Origin: Rothia uropygialis
Lineage (GTDB): Bacteria; Actinomycetota; Actinomycetes; Actinomycetales; Micrococcaceae
Direction of reading: 5' to 3'
NCBI RefSeq assembly: GCF_004137765.1
Contig: NZ_NOIS01000003.1
Span: 372,001 to 436,000 of the forward strand
Length of the DNA stretch: 64,000 nt
The notes beneath the pieces are model-generated. The model ran no database searches. It saw nothing but the letters and a program-made list of their open reading frames with translations, and was not told where the DNA came from. Every line of letters begins with the position of its first letter. Position 1 is the stretch's first letter. This document shows positions 18,247 to 27,819 of the stretch, piece by piece. The position numbers were made by a program, and so were the translations under genes.

Positions 18247-19128
18247 ATGAGCACCCGCGTTGCCGCGAATCCGATACCCTACTGGTTGCAGGGCACCAAG
18301 ACCGTCCGTACCCGTGAAGGCCTAGAAGCCGCCTTCACCGACCTTCAGAAGATCGGCTTCAGCTCCGTAAAGGCCGACATTCCCGAAGACATGGCCCCGG
18401 CCGACTACATCCGATGGTTGGGCGAATATCGACTCGAGCCAGCCGTCGGACTGTACAACTCGACCTTCGACCGCAGCATCCCTCTTGAGGAGGACGTTGA
18501 AGCGGCCAAACGTTTCGCCAGCGATCAGGCCGAGCTCGGCCTGACAGTGACTATGCTGTGCCCCATCTTCGTCCCCGAGCGACTCCAGACGCCCGGCGTC
18601 GGAGTGGCCTTCGACGAGGGACGGTTCCAGAACGTCCTCGAAGACATGGCCGCAGTCGCACAGGCCATTAAGAGCGAGGGAGTCCATCCTGTACTGCACG
18701 GGCACACCGGCGGCTGGGTCGAGACAGAGAGCGAGTTGCGCCGCGCCCTCGACGAGCTGGGATCCGAGGTGGTCGGCTTCGGCCCTGATACCGGCCATCT
18801 CACCTGGTGCGGCATGGATCCCGCACGCATGATCGCTGACTACTCCGACCGGGTTGGCGCAATCCATGTCAAAGACGTCTATCCCGACCACCTGGGTCTA
18901 GCCGCCGAAGACAAGCTGACCTATGCCGAGACGGCCGCTACCAAACGTTTGTGGGCCGAGCCTGGCAAGGGCGTCGTCGACTTCGACGGGGTACTTGCCG
19001 CCATGCCTCACGGCTTCGACGGCGACTTCATGATCGAGGTCGATGTGCCCAGCGCCGCGACGAAGTTCGACTCCCTTCAGGAGTCCTACGACTGGGCGAA
19101 GAAGGCGCTCGAGTTCGCGCGGCTCTAA
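18247..19128 (+). CDS. Sugar phosphate isomerase/epimerase-like TIM-barrel protein
   Basis: A 293-residue xylose-isomerase-like TIM-barrel protein (AP-endonuclease 2 family). Segments carrying likely metal ligands are visible: HPVLHGHTGGWVETESE, GFGPDTGHLTWCGMDP, IHVKDVYPDH and FMIEVDVPS near the C-terminus. I chose the ATG at 18247, after AAGGA, although the frame is open upstream to 18085. Relatives include IolE/IolI-type inosose enzymes, hydroxypyruvate isomerases and the barrel subunits of C-glycoside-cleaving complexes. Its place between a GPH carrier and a Gfo/Idh enzyme suggests it acts on the ketone made by one of the oxidoreductases. Confidence 0.9.
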   Translation: MSTRVAANPIPYWLQGTKTVRTREGLEAAFTDLQKIGFSSVKADIPEDMAPADYIRWLGEYRLEPAVGLYNSTFDRSIPLEEDVEAAKRFASDQAELGLTVTMLCPIFVPERLQTPGVGVAFDEGRFQNVLEDMAAVAQAIKSEGVHPVLHGHTGGWVETESELRRALDELGSEVVGFGPDTGHLTWCGMDPARMIADYSDRVGAIHVKDVYPDHLGLAAEDKLTYAETAATKRLWAEPGKGVVDFDGVLAAMPHGFDGDFMIEVDVPSAATKFDSLQESYDWAKKALEFARL

Positions 19129-19197
19129 ATCCCCCTGCCGGAGGAGCACACCGCATTGAGTCCCTCCGGCGCCCTCCCCCTATGAAAGGCAGGACTC

Positions 19198-20235
19198 ATG
19201 CCCTCAAAGATCAAATTCGCCACAATCGGCATCGACCACCCGCATGCCAACCATCAAAATATCCAGCTCCTCGCCAGCGGCGAGTTCGAGCTAGTAAAGT
19301 TCTGGGGCACGGACGAAGGGAAAATCGCCGAGTTCCACAAGGAGTTCCCCCAAGCAGAACTGGCCGGGAGCATGCAAGAGATCCTCGACGACGACTCGAT
19401 CCAGCTCATCAACTGCGCCGCCATTCCCAACGATCGCGCCGCCATCTCCGTCGCCTCAATGGAACACGGCAAGGACGTGCTCGTGGACAAACTCGGCGTG
19501 ACGACGTTGGAGCAGCTGAAACAGGTACGGACGGTTCAACAATCCACCGGCCGGCACTACTACGTCTGGTACGGAGAACGACTAGACGAGCCGGCAACAG
19601 CCAAAGCTTCCGAACTCGTTGCCGCGGGACGTATCGGGAAGGTCATCCAGACGATCGGCATCGGTCCGCACCAGATCGGGTTGCACCCGCGGCCCGATTG
19701 GTTTTATTCCAAAAAACAAACCGGCGGTATTTTGGTGGATATTCTCTCCCACCAGATGGATCAGTTCCTGCATTTCACCGGTTCTACCGAGGCCGAAGTG
19801 GTTGCCTCCCAGGTGGGCAACTACCGTAACCCCCAGCATCCCGAGCTCGAAGACTTCGGCGACGTCATGCTGCGCGGCAATGGCGGTACCGGATACGCAC
19901 GCGTTGATTGGTTGACCCCGAACGGCCTGGATACATGGGGCGACGGCCGTCTGATCGTCCTCGGAACGGAAGGGTATATGGAAGTCCGCAAGTTTATCGA
20001 CATCGCCGGCCGGCCCGGCGGATCCCACCTGTTCGTCGTAGACCAGAAGACTACCGAACACGTGGATGTCAGCGGTTACACCAGTCCTTTCGCCCGCGAC
20101 CTTGCAGGCGACGTACGCGAGCGAACAAATCTGGCCCTGGGGCAGGAACACTGTTTCTTGGCCTCGAAGCTTCAGCTCATTGCAGAAAAACAGGCCGCGC
20201 GCCTGGGTCACCTCACTCGTCATCCGCAAGACTGA
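19198..20235 (+). CDS. Gfo/Idh/MocA-family oxidoreductase (third of three), atypical
   Basis: A 345-residue member of the family with altered signatures. The nucleotide loop reads FATIGIDHPHANHQN in place of a normal GxGxxG, and the usual EKP segment is replaced by VLVDKLGVTT. The C-terminal domain still shows TGGILVDILSHQMDQFLHF. Such GIDHPH proteins form a distinct subgroup and may use the domain for a non-redox or altered reaction. It is the last gene of the sugar operon, 69 bases after the isomerase. RBS AAAGGCAGGA precedes the ATG. Confidence 0.88.
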   Translation: MPSKIKFATIGIDHPHANHQNIQLLASGEFELVKFWGTDEGKIAEFHKEFPQAELAGSMQEILDDDSIQLINCAAIPNDRAAISVASMEHGKDVLVDKLGVTTLEQLKQVRTVQQSTGRHYYVWYGERLDEPATAKASELVAAGRIGKVIQTIGIGPHQIGLHPRPDWFYSKKQTGGILVDILSHQMDQFLHFTGSTEAEVVASQVGNYRNPQHPELEDFGDVMLRGNGGTGYARVDWLTPNGLDTWGDGRLIVLGTEGYMEVRKFIDIAGRPGGSHLFVVDQKTTEHVDVSGYTSPFARDLAGDVRERTNLALGQEHCFLASKLQLIAEKQAARLGHLTRHPQD

Positions 20236-20540
20236 AGCTGGGAAGGTACCAGGTAGGCCCCCCGGCGAAGCCAGTTTTCAGGATTCCGCCGTTTGCATGA
20301 GGAGATCGACCGTTCCATCGTCGAGATGAAAAATACTCGGTGTTATCGGCGCGACTTACGGTGGTACTCGGGGTGAATATTTCCGAGCTGAGCCTCAGCG
20401 GGCAGAGCCTCGTGGGCCGAAAAAGTATCCCGACAAGATTTCTCGGCTGCCATTGGCTGTGCGGGCCAACGCCCTCTCCGCCTTGGAGCTACTGGTCGGA
20501 CACGCCGGGTTCGTTCAGACGCGCCTCAGCAATCACGACT
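20236..20540. other. Intergenic region between convergent units, no gene supported
   Basis: 305 bases separating the end of the sugar operon from the convergent padR gene. I see no clear hairpin with a T-run and no ORF with an RBS. The stretch has only weak coding character in short frames and may be debris. Confidence 0.35.
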
Positions 20541-21230
20541 TCAAGGATCCTTGCTAGCACCGTTTTCGGTGAAGGAACGCTCGGCTGACTCCACAACCCC
20601 GGTCTCCACAGCGTCGCCATTAGATACTTGCTGGTGAGCGCTGTCTTCGTGAAGCTTGAGGCGCTTAGTGAGTTCCAGACCTTGCTCGGCCCACTCGATC
20701 TCGCCTCGGGCCCGTGCGGCCAGGCCCTGATAAGCGAAACGCTTGTAGGCAATTGTCGTTTCCCGGCGTTCATCAGCTGTCATATCGAGCCGGCGGTTGA
20801 GCATGGGGCTCTCAAGCATATCGATATTGTCGATCTCCTCTTCCCAGCATTTCAACTCTCTCGTCCACTGATCGATGTGATCGTGGAGGAAACTCAGCCT
20901 GGCTCCGTAGTCAGCGGATTCGAGGTAGGCAGCCTTCAGGTGTGCGGAGTCACGTGTGCGCTGGTACTTGAGCGGACTATTCATCCATTCCTTAAAAGAT
21001 GACTCGCCAGCATCGGTGACGTAGTAGACGCGGCGCATGCCTGCTGTCCCACGGGTCTGCTCTTCAGCGACGATGAGCTCTTCTTTGGCCATCTTCTGCA
21101 GCTCAGGATAGATCTGCGAGTCGGGAGCATGCCAGACATGACCCACAGACTGTGAGAACTGCTTCTGCAACTCGTAGCCGGACATCGGCCTAATCCGAAG
21201 AAGCGCGAGCAGGGCACTTCTTAGACTCAT
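20541..21230 (-). CDS. PadR-family transcriptional regulator
   Basis: A 229-residue PadR (AphA-like) regulator. It begins MSLRSALLALLRIRPMSGYE, continues LQKQFSQSVGHVWHAPDSQI and YPELQKMAKEEL, the classic PadR winged helix, followed by a C-terminal Vir/PadR_C dimerisation domain (residues ~90-180). The start at 21230 has AGGAA six bases upstream; the open frame further upstream is not gene-like. It is the last gene of metF - broken purU - ligM - padR. PadR proteins sense phenolic acids, which fits control of an aryl-methyl-ether pathway; the probable operator is the palindrome cluster at 24092-24117. Confidence 0.92.
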   Translation of the reverse strand: MSLRSALLALLRIRPMSGYELQKQFSQSVGHVWHAPDSQIYPELQKMAKEELIVAEEQTRGTAGMRRVYYVTDAGESSFKEWMNSPLKYQRTRDSAHLKAAYLESADYGARLSFLHDHIDQWTRELKCWEEEIDNIDMLESPMLNRRLDMTADERRETTIAYKRFAYQGLAARARGEIEWAEQGLELTKRLKLHEDSAHQQVSNGDAVETGVVESAERSFTENGASKDP

Positions 21231-21256
21231 CGTTGTTCCTATTCTGTGAATCAGCA

Positions 21257-21287
21257 GGGGGGCCGGGCGTGGCTCCCGGGCCCCCCT
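21257..21287 (-). terminator. GC-rich hairpin between ligM-like gene and padR
   Basis: A run of six G plus CCGGG pairs with CCCGGG plus six C across a seven-base loop, with one unpaired base. It lies between the ligM stop (21301) and the padR start (21230). It lacks a T-run, so it could lower read-through or protect the upstream mRNA rather than stop transcription fully. Confidence 0.5.
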
Positions 21288-21300
21288 CAGACTACCGCTC

Positions 21301-22785
<1,485 letters not shown>

Positions 22786-23176
22786 TTAATCGAAGAGAAT
22801 TGTTTGGTTGGCATATCGAATGACACGGTCGTCGGCGTGCAGCCTCACTGCTTTGGAGAGCACCGCGCGCTCGACGTACGATCCCCTAAGCCTGCATGTC
22901 CTCGTCGGTCACAGTGTGGTTGACGCGGGTAACGTCCTGCTCGATGATTGGCCCCCTCGTCGAGGTCCTTCGTGACGTAGTGGCTGGTCGCTCCGATGAG
23001 CTTTACCCCTCGTTCTTTGGTCCTGCGATACGGGCCCGACCCAACCAATGCCGGCAGGAATGAGGGATGAATATTGATCACCGGCACCTTGATACGAGTG
23101 ACACCAGACCCGATTGGTCGGGGCCGGTGACGATCAGGCCGCCGTAGTCCTTGTGACTGTCAGTTATTGGTGGCAT
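22786..23176 (-). pseudogene. purU: Broken formyltetrahydrofolate deformylase (purU)
   Basis: Pieces of PurU are present in different frames. From ATG 23176 the N-terminal ACT-like part reads [29 protein letters not shown], then stops at a TGA. A second frame resumes directly in the catalytic domain: [33 protein letters not shown] (23087 downward). After another shift the true C-terminus follows: [17 protein letters not shown] and YANQTILFD, ending at 22786. The middle of the gene (about 150 residues) has been deleted and at least two frameshifts are present, so no active enzyme can be made. It starts 12 bases after metF and was clearly part of the metF-ligM operon, supplying formate release from formyl-THF. 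Confidence 0.88.
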
Positions 23177-23188
23177 ACGAACACCTCA

Positions 23189-24037
23189 TCATTGACCAGC
23201 CGAGAACTTCTCTGCCCACACCGCCGTGGCGAGCAGACCACCGAAGGTGTAGAAGTGAAGCTTCAACGATGCCGGAGTCTCCGAATCCGCCGTATGCAGT
23301 GCCAGTGAGTTGACGAACCTGTCCGGCCCTGCCGTACCGACGAGGTTTGCCAGTGAGAATCCGTACTTCTTGGCGATTCCGGCACTCGTTCCCACCCCGA
23401 AGCGTCGCGCGTAGCCGAGGAGCCGCTTGATGCCGGCGGGTCCGGGAGTACCGATCCGGATCACCGAATCAGCCCCATGGTCACGGACTTCTTTGACCCA
23501 CGCACCTACCCTGTCTGCATCGAATGCGAACTGGCTGACGACGATCTGATCCAATCCCTGGTCTGACAGGGCTGAAATCTTTGCTACCAGGTGCGCCCAG
23601 AGCTCGTCGTCGCTGATATCAGGATGACCCTCCGGATACCCACCGATTCCGACCTCCTCGACTCCATAGTTCTGCAGAATCCCCGTGCGAATCACCGACA
23701 GAGAGTCGGCGTACGGGCCTTCCGGTGTAGAGGGATCGCCACCGATAACGAAGATGTGCTTTGTCGCCCCCGCCTGCTGCAACGCATCCAGGAACTCCTT
23801 GAGCTCCGTTTCCGATTTCAGCCTGCGTGCGGAGATATGCGGGACCGGGACGAACCCGAGCTCGGTCACGGTTTTTGCCGCATCGACGCGCATCGAGAGG
23901 TCTTCGTTGCCGAGGAACGTGACATTGATCCGCGTCCCCGCGGGGATTGCATAAGCAGCCTCACGGAGTTTGGAGACGTCTTTCCCTGTCATCTCGAGTG
24001 AGAAATCATCCAGCAGGTGTGTTGCAGTAAGCGCCAC
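23189..24037 (-). CDS. metF: Methylenetetrahydrofolate reductase (MetF-like)
   Basis: A 282-residue FAD-dependent TIM-barrel enzyme interconverting 5,10-methylene- and 5-methyl-THF. MetF features are FVPVPHISARRLKSETELKE, HIFVIGGDPSTPEGPY and a central VEEVGIGGYPEGHP (NAD/folate site). The C-terminal half (VSQFAFDADRVGAWVKEVRD, IRIGTPGPAGIKRLLGYARR) fits. GTG start at 24037 follows AAGGAAA. As first gene of the ligM operon it is probably the oxidative partner that recycles 5-methyl-THF made during O-demethylation, rather than the housekeeping methionine-pathway enzyme. Confidence 0.92.
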   Translation of the reverse strand: MALTATHLLDDFSLEMTGKDVSKLREAAYAIPAGTRINVTFLGNEDLSMRVDAAKTVTELGFVPVPHISARRLKSETELKEFLDALQQAGATKHIFVIGGDPSTPEGPYADSLSVIRTGILQNYGVEEVGIGGYPEGHPDISDDELWAHLVAKISALSDQGLDQIVVSQFAFDADRVGAWVKEVRDHGADSVIRIGTPGPAGIKRLLGYARRFGVGTSAGIAKKYGFSLANLVGTAGPDRFVNSLALHTADSETPASLKLHFYTFGGLLATAVWAEKFSAGQ

Positions 24038-24091
24038 GACGGGGAATTTCCTTTCTTGAACACCGCTCTGTGTTCTTCAGGTCACTATATG

Positions 24092-24117
24092 CATAGGCAT
24101 ATGCCTATGGCCATAGG
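24092..24117. promoter_or_regulatory. Compound palindrome upstream of metF-ligM operon (candidate PadR operator)
   Basis: CATAGGCATATGCCTATG at 24092-24109 is a perfect 18-bp palindrome. It overlaps a second perfect palindrome, CCTATGGCCATAGG at 24104-24117. Three CCTATG/CATAGG half-sites are thus arranged head-to-tail and head-to-head. The element lies 55 bases upstream of the metF GTG and immediately upstream of a TATAGT (-10-like, minus strand, 24089-24084). This position suits a repressor site, most likely for the PadR protein of the same operon. Confidence 0.7.
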
Positions 24118-24984
24118 TATTTAACATCGAACCAGGACTGTCCAGAGATTGACCACTCCTGGACGGTTCTTGGCGTCGTCATGAGCGCATCATTGTCAGG
24201 CATGGCAGCCTTGCTCTCTCGACTGCCGTCTGGCCGCGGAGCGCAACGAACGCAAGCCCGCGACGGTGGCCGCTCTGGCGATCCATGCAATCGACCCCTT
24301 CGTCGCTGTCACCTCAACACCGACCGCCCAACTGGAGCTCTGGAGTGTCGCCACGGTTCGGGTCACATCGAGGACCACACACTGTGCCTCCACTGAGGTC
24401 CGACCACAACAGACCGATAAGAAGGTCCAGGCGACTCCTCAGTTAGGAAGCAAATATGTTGAGTTCAGAGAAAGGGAAACGCAGAGCCTTTCGATATACA
24501 CGCGACGAGGAGCGGAAGCAAAGGGACGGGCCTTCTTGAGCCACGTGGTGGCCTACCCCCTGATTTGAACCCTAAGAAAAATTTCTTCCGCGACTTCAGC
24601 CCCAGCACGGTCATTAGAATGCACAAGACGCTCACAGACGTGGTGCTGATCGCCGTGCAGATGAAAACGAACAGCCTTTGGCGACGGAAATGATCGTGTT
24701 CATTTCGGCGCCAAGTATAGGTACCCATTCCTTCAAAGGTGCCCAGTAATCCACAGAGAGCTCCTGCGTCACGAACTTTCATACGCCATGGCACCTGGGG
24801 ACGGTACTGGCCATCCTGCGATGTATCACCTTATTGACGACCTACAAGCTGCCAGCAATGGTTTCCACGCCTTGGAAAGGCCCGCCGATCTCCCTCCTGA
24901 GAATGACACGTCTTCATTCCTCGGGAACTTGGTCAAATCGCAACCGCCCCGATCGGAAGCGCGTGTATCGGCTGGTTAGGTGCT
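24118..24984. other. Gene-poor stretch, mostly unassigned
   Basis: About 870 bases without a well-supported gene. A minus-strand frame at 24465-24782 would encode a protein with one hydrophobic segment (RLFVFICTAISTTSVSVLCI), but its start site is weak and its C-terminus is compositionally odd; I rate it below one in four as a real gene. The remainder shows short frames with fading coding character, consistent with decayed genes. Confidence 0.4.
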
Positions 24985-25185
24985 GAATCGCATCCGTGCT
25001 TTCCAGAGCGTCAACACGTTCTTCAATAGCTGGACCAAGCTTCGCGATATCGTGTTGTCAGACCTGGGATCGCCGCGGTTGCGGTTCGACCCCAGAGGCA
25101 ACGTTGGAGTTCCGGAGCCATTGACGCCAGAAGCTTTGGTAATTATGGGAGACCAGAGACGTTCCACCGTCCTCGGAGGCTGGAG
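24985..25185 (-). pseudogene. Remnant of a paralogue of the Tat-exported protein at 11647
   Basis: The minus-strand translation contains SPIITKASGVNGSGTPTLPL and GSNRNRGDPRSDNTISRSLV. These align with SPIITNTSGVSGSGTPTSPL and GPNRNRGDLRSDNMTSRSLI in the intact protein (residues ~172-213), about 80 percent identity over that stretch by eye. Sequence on both sides is shifted or unrelated: no signal peptide, no N-terminal domain, and a divergent end (KNVLTLWKARMRFST). It is a truncated, non-functional copy. Confidence 0.85.
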
Positions 25186-25454
25186 CCATCCCGAACACGA
25201 CCACGGTCCCGGTCATACCGGCCCAGGAAACGGTTTTCATCGCTTCGCGGCTTGTTTCCGTCCTTGCATCGGGAAAATCCCGAAACCAGCTTCTCGAAGA
25301 ACACGGTCCAGGGGTCCATCGCCACCGGACGAACCATCACAAACGTGGATGGTGGTCGGCCAGTCCCTGGCGGAAGGCGGTTATGGGCTCACACCCTACG
25401 CACACCTTCCGAGTTTCTCCGGTGCCCGGGGGACCTGACCGTATTCTTGTCGCC
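25186..25454 (-). other. Possible dehydrogenase debris
   Basis: One minus-strand frame at about 25186-25260 reads TSREAMKTVSWAGMTGTVVV then FGMAP, reminiscent of the nucleotide-binding core of zinc-type alcohol dehydrogenases (REAMRTVRPGGTVVVVG pattern). It is only about 25 residues long and flanked by unrelated frames. The rest of the stretch shows nothing I can name. Confidence 0.3.
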
Positions 25455-26534
25455 TCAGCCCGAGTACGCGAAGCCATCCATAATGATTCTGGCGGTCCGG
25501 GCGATGCCCGCGGATTTCAGGTGACCCTGATGCGTATGGGCCGTGGTTGTGACAAGGCCCTGGGGCTGTTGGATCAAAAGATCACCGTTGGGATCCTGTG
25601 CCACGAATTCATCGAGCAGGGTGCCTCCGAGCGCCGCGACCGCACCCAACGCCAGCGCCCCGGTTACAGGAATCGCGTGGTGGAAAACCCCCATGGATGT
25701 CGTTCGCGTTTGAACTTCGTGCGCCCTGGTGGCTGGAAACAGACACGTTACACGGGGGATCGCAGTGCTTTGGGGCAGGCCCATGAGCTTTCCGGCTTCC
25801 CGGCGGATGGATTCGAGACGTTCCAGTAGGGCGGGTTTCTTATTGAGCACCTCTGGCATCCGACAGGATTCAAGACCGACATCTGCCGCGCGGATTAGCA
25901 CCAGCGGATTGGTGACATCGACCAGAGACGCTTCGATGCCGGCTTCAGTCAAAAACGTCGTCGGGCCGCAGGGCAGTACTGATCCCGTCTTTTCTCCACC
26001 CGGGGCCTGAAACCTCAAGTCGACTCGAGGGCCGGGGGTTGCCACGCCGGGAATCGCAAAATCACCGCCCCGGGGCAGGAGCCCGCCTTCGAGGTCGTGC
26101 TCCAGCTCCAAAATCGAATTGGTGTTCATATTCCAGACTCGCGCGAGAGACCGCTGCCCGCTTCGTGCAAGCAATTGCTGGTGCAGCGCATATGCGCTCA
26201 CCGCGGCGCTGAGGTTTCCGCAGTTGCCACTCCAGTCAACGCTGGGAGCTCGTGGGTCTACTTGGGCAAATAAGGTAACCAGGTCGATGCCTTCGGGACA
26301 TTTGTCGGCTCCGGGTATGGCGGTGATCCTGTCCGGAACGTCGACGGCCATAATCTTGCTGTTTGACGATGCCCCTCCCCCGAGTCCATCGACTGCCAGT
26401 GGATCGGGACTGCCGATCAAGGAAAGACATAAGGCCTCCCGCGCGGAGGCCTCCCAGGGTAGGTCACGTATTTTGAGGAATACGCCGCGGCTGGTGCCAC
26501 CGCGCACGATCGAGACTGGAATCTTGTCGCTCAT
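25455..26534 (-). CDS. PrpF-family isomerase, 4-oxalomesaconate tautomerase (GalD)-like
   Basis: A 359-residue diaminopimelate-epimerase-fold enzyme of the PrpF family. Signatures are VSIVRGGTSRGVFLKI at 7-22, VDGLGGGASSNSKIMAV, and WSGNCGNLSAAVSAYAL with Cys105 the likely catalytic base. LPCGPTTFL and the C-terminal QPQGLVTTTAHTHQGHLKSA also fit. The family includes aconitate isomerases (PrpF) and 4-oxalomesaconate tautomerase (GalD, gallate pathway, about 360 aa). A nearby LigM-type demethylase, whose products feed gallate/protocatechuate routes, makes the GalD role attractive, but ring-cleavage genes are not in the window. It follows the carboxylate carrier gene by 19 bases. Confidence 0.85.
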   Translation of the reverse strand: MSDKIPVSIVRGGTSRGVFLKIRDLPWEASAREALCLSLIGSPDPLAVDGLGGGASSNSKIMAVDVPDRITAIPGADKCPEGIDLVTLFAQVDPRAPSVDWSGNCGNLSAAVSAYALHQQLLARSGQRSLARVWNMNTNSILELEHDLEGGLLPRGGDFAIPGVATPGPRVDLRFQAPGGEKTGSVLPCGPTTFLTEAGIEASLVDVTNPLVLIRAADVGLESCRMPEVLNKKPALLERLESIRREAGKLMGLPQSTAIPRVTCLFPATRAHEVQTRTTSMGVFHHAIPVTGALALGAVAALGGTLLDEFVAQDPNGDLLIQQPQGLVTTTAHTHQGHLKSAGIARTARIIMDGFAYSG

Positions 26535-26553
26535 CTCTTGCCCGAATTCTCCT

Positions 26554-27819
26554 TCAAATACTCAGGGCCAGTGGAATAAGGGACAACAACCCGGGAACCA
26601 CTATCGTCATGCCCAGGGATGTAAAGAGGAAGATCCTAAACACGTCGTTCTGTCGGTCTTGCTGAGCGTTGGCGACAACCAACGTTCCGGCAATATGAAT
26701 CGGATTCATGACCATCAGGCCTGAGGGGACGGCAACCGCCGCCACGATCCAGAAAATGTGAGGCGAATCGGAGAAGAATCCGTAGGCCAACGGCATGGTC
26801 AGGCTCAACACGCCCAGAGCAGAGGATTCCACATTGCACAGCACCGCGGTCAGATAGGCCAGGACAAGCAAGAGGACCGCACCTGAAGCGACCCCGTTCA
26901 TCGAGTTCTGAATCGAGTCGATCGTCCCCACGGACTCCAGCAGACCCAGGTAGGTCAGAAGCCCACCGATCAGCAGCGTGGCACCCCACGGGACGCGACT
27001 GAGCATGTCTTTCTGGGCCGGATGAAAGATCAACTGCAAAATTGCGGTAATCGCCATGGCCGTCAGACCGACGTCGGTACCGAAGGCAATCACGCACAGC
27101 ACAAACAGGAACAGTCCGATGATCGAGCCCACAGCATAGGTCGTGTTGACGGCTTCTGAACTGGATTCGGCTCCTTCATCAACCTGGGAGGCACGAGGTT
27201 CAATCAACGCTTTGCCGCGTTTGGTCATGATGCCGAAAACGATCTGCAGCACCGCCAGAGCGGCGGCAGTGACCACGAGGGCCACAAGCCACAGCGCCCA
27301 TACGGGGTAATCAGCGCCTGCCTTCGTCGCCAAGTGATGGACGGTCGCGCCCGTGGGATTCAAGGGGGACATTCCCAATCCGATGGATCCCATGATCACG
27401 CCCAGCGCGTTAATGAGATAGGTACCCGGATATTTGACAGAGATGAAGGCAATGATCGGTACCAGAATCGCCACCGGGCCCGTACCGAAAATGCCCACTG
27501 TCGAGAGGAAACCGCCGAGGAGGAATCCCACCCACGGAATCAACGCATGACGGTCTCCGACAACGCGAAAGACGCCGTTGATAATCCAGCGTATAGCCCC
27601 GCTGAGCTCCAGGTGACTGAACATCAGGGATACGCCGATAATCAGAATCACCAGGTCAGCAGGGAAGCTACTGTAAACCTCATCGACCGAAGCGCCAGCG
27701 ATGAGCAGGAGGATGAACGTAGCGCACAATGACAGGGTGCCAATGTTGATTTTCTTCCACACCGCACCTATCAAGATCAGAACCAGCAAAATGAGGGATA
27801 TGGTCTGCGGTGCGCTCAA
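26554..27819 (-). CDS. MatC/SLC13-like dicarboxylate transporter (ion-transporter superfamily)
   Basis: A 421-residue membrane protein with about 11-12 helices. It has the IT-superfamily internal symmetry: GVIMGSIGLGMSPLNPTGAT in the first half and CNVESSALGVLSLTMPLAYG plus SGLMVMNPIHIAGTL in the second, the latter two resembling substrate/cation-binding turns. N-terminal sequence resembles the MatC dicarboxylate carrier N-terminus. Start: TTG at 27819 was preferred because GGAGAG lies seven bases upstream; a TTG at 27834 has no site. It is co-directional with, and just ahead of, the PrpF-like gene, so it probably imports or exports a di/tricarboxylate handled by that isomerase. Confidence 0.82.
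   Translation of the reverse strand: MSAPQTISLILLVLILIGAVWKKINIGTLSLCATFILLLIAGASVDEVYSSFPADLVILIIGVSLMFSHLELSGAIRWIINGVFRVVGDRHALIPWVGFLLGGFLSTVGIFGTGPVAILVPIIAFISVKYPGTYLINALGVIMGSIGLGMSPLNPTGATVHHLATKAGADYPVWALWLVALVVTAAALAVLQIVFGIMTKRGKALIEPRASQVDEGAESSSEAVNTTYAVGSIIGLFLFVLCVIAFGTDVGLTAMAITAILQLIFHPAQKDMLSRVPWGATLLIGGLLTYLGLLESVGTIDSIQNSMNGVASGAVLLLVLAYLTAVLCNVESSALGVLSLTMPLAYGFFSDSPHIFWIVAAVAVPSGLMVMNPIHIAGTLVVANAQQDRQNDVFRIFLFTSLGMTIVVPGLLSLIPLALSI

Noticed and set aside
24465-24794. 109-residue minus-strand frame with one hydrophobic segment
   Set aside because: Weak start, odd basic C-terminus and location among debris; kept only as a note in the region entry.
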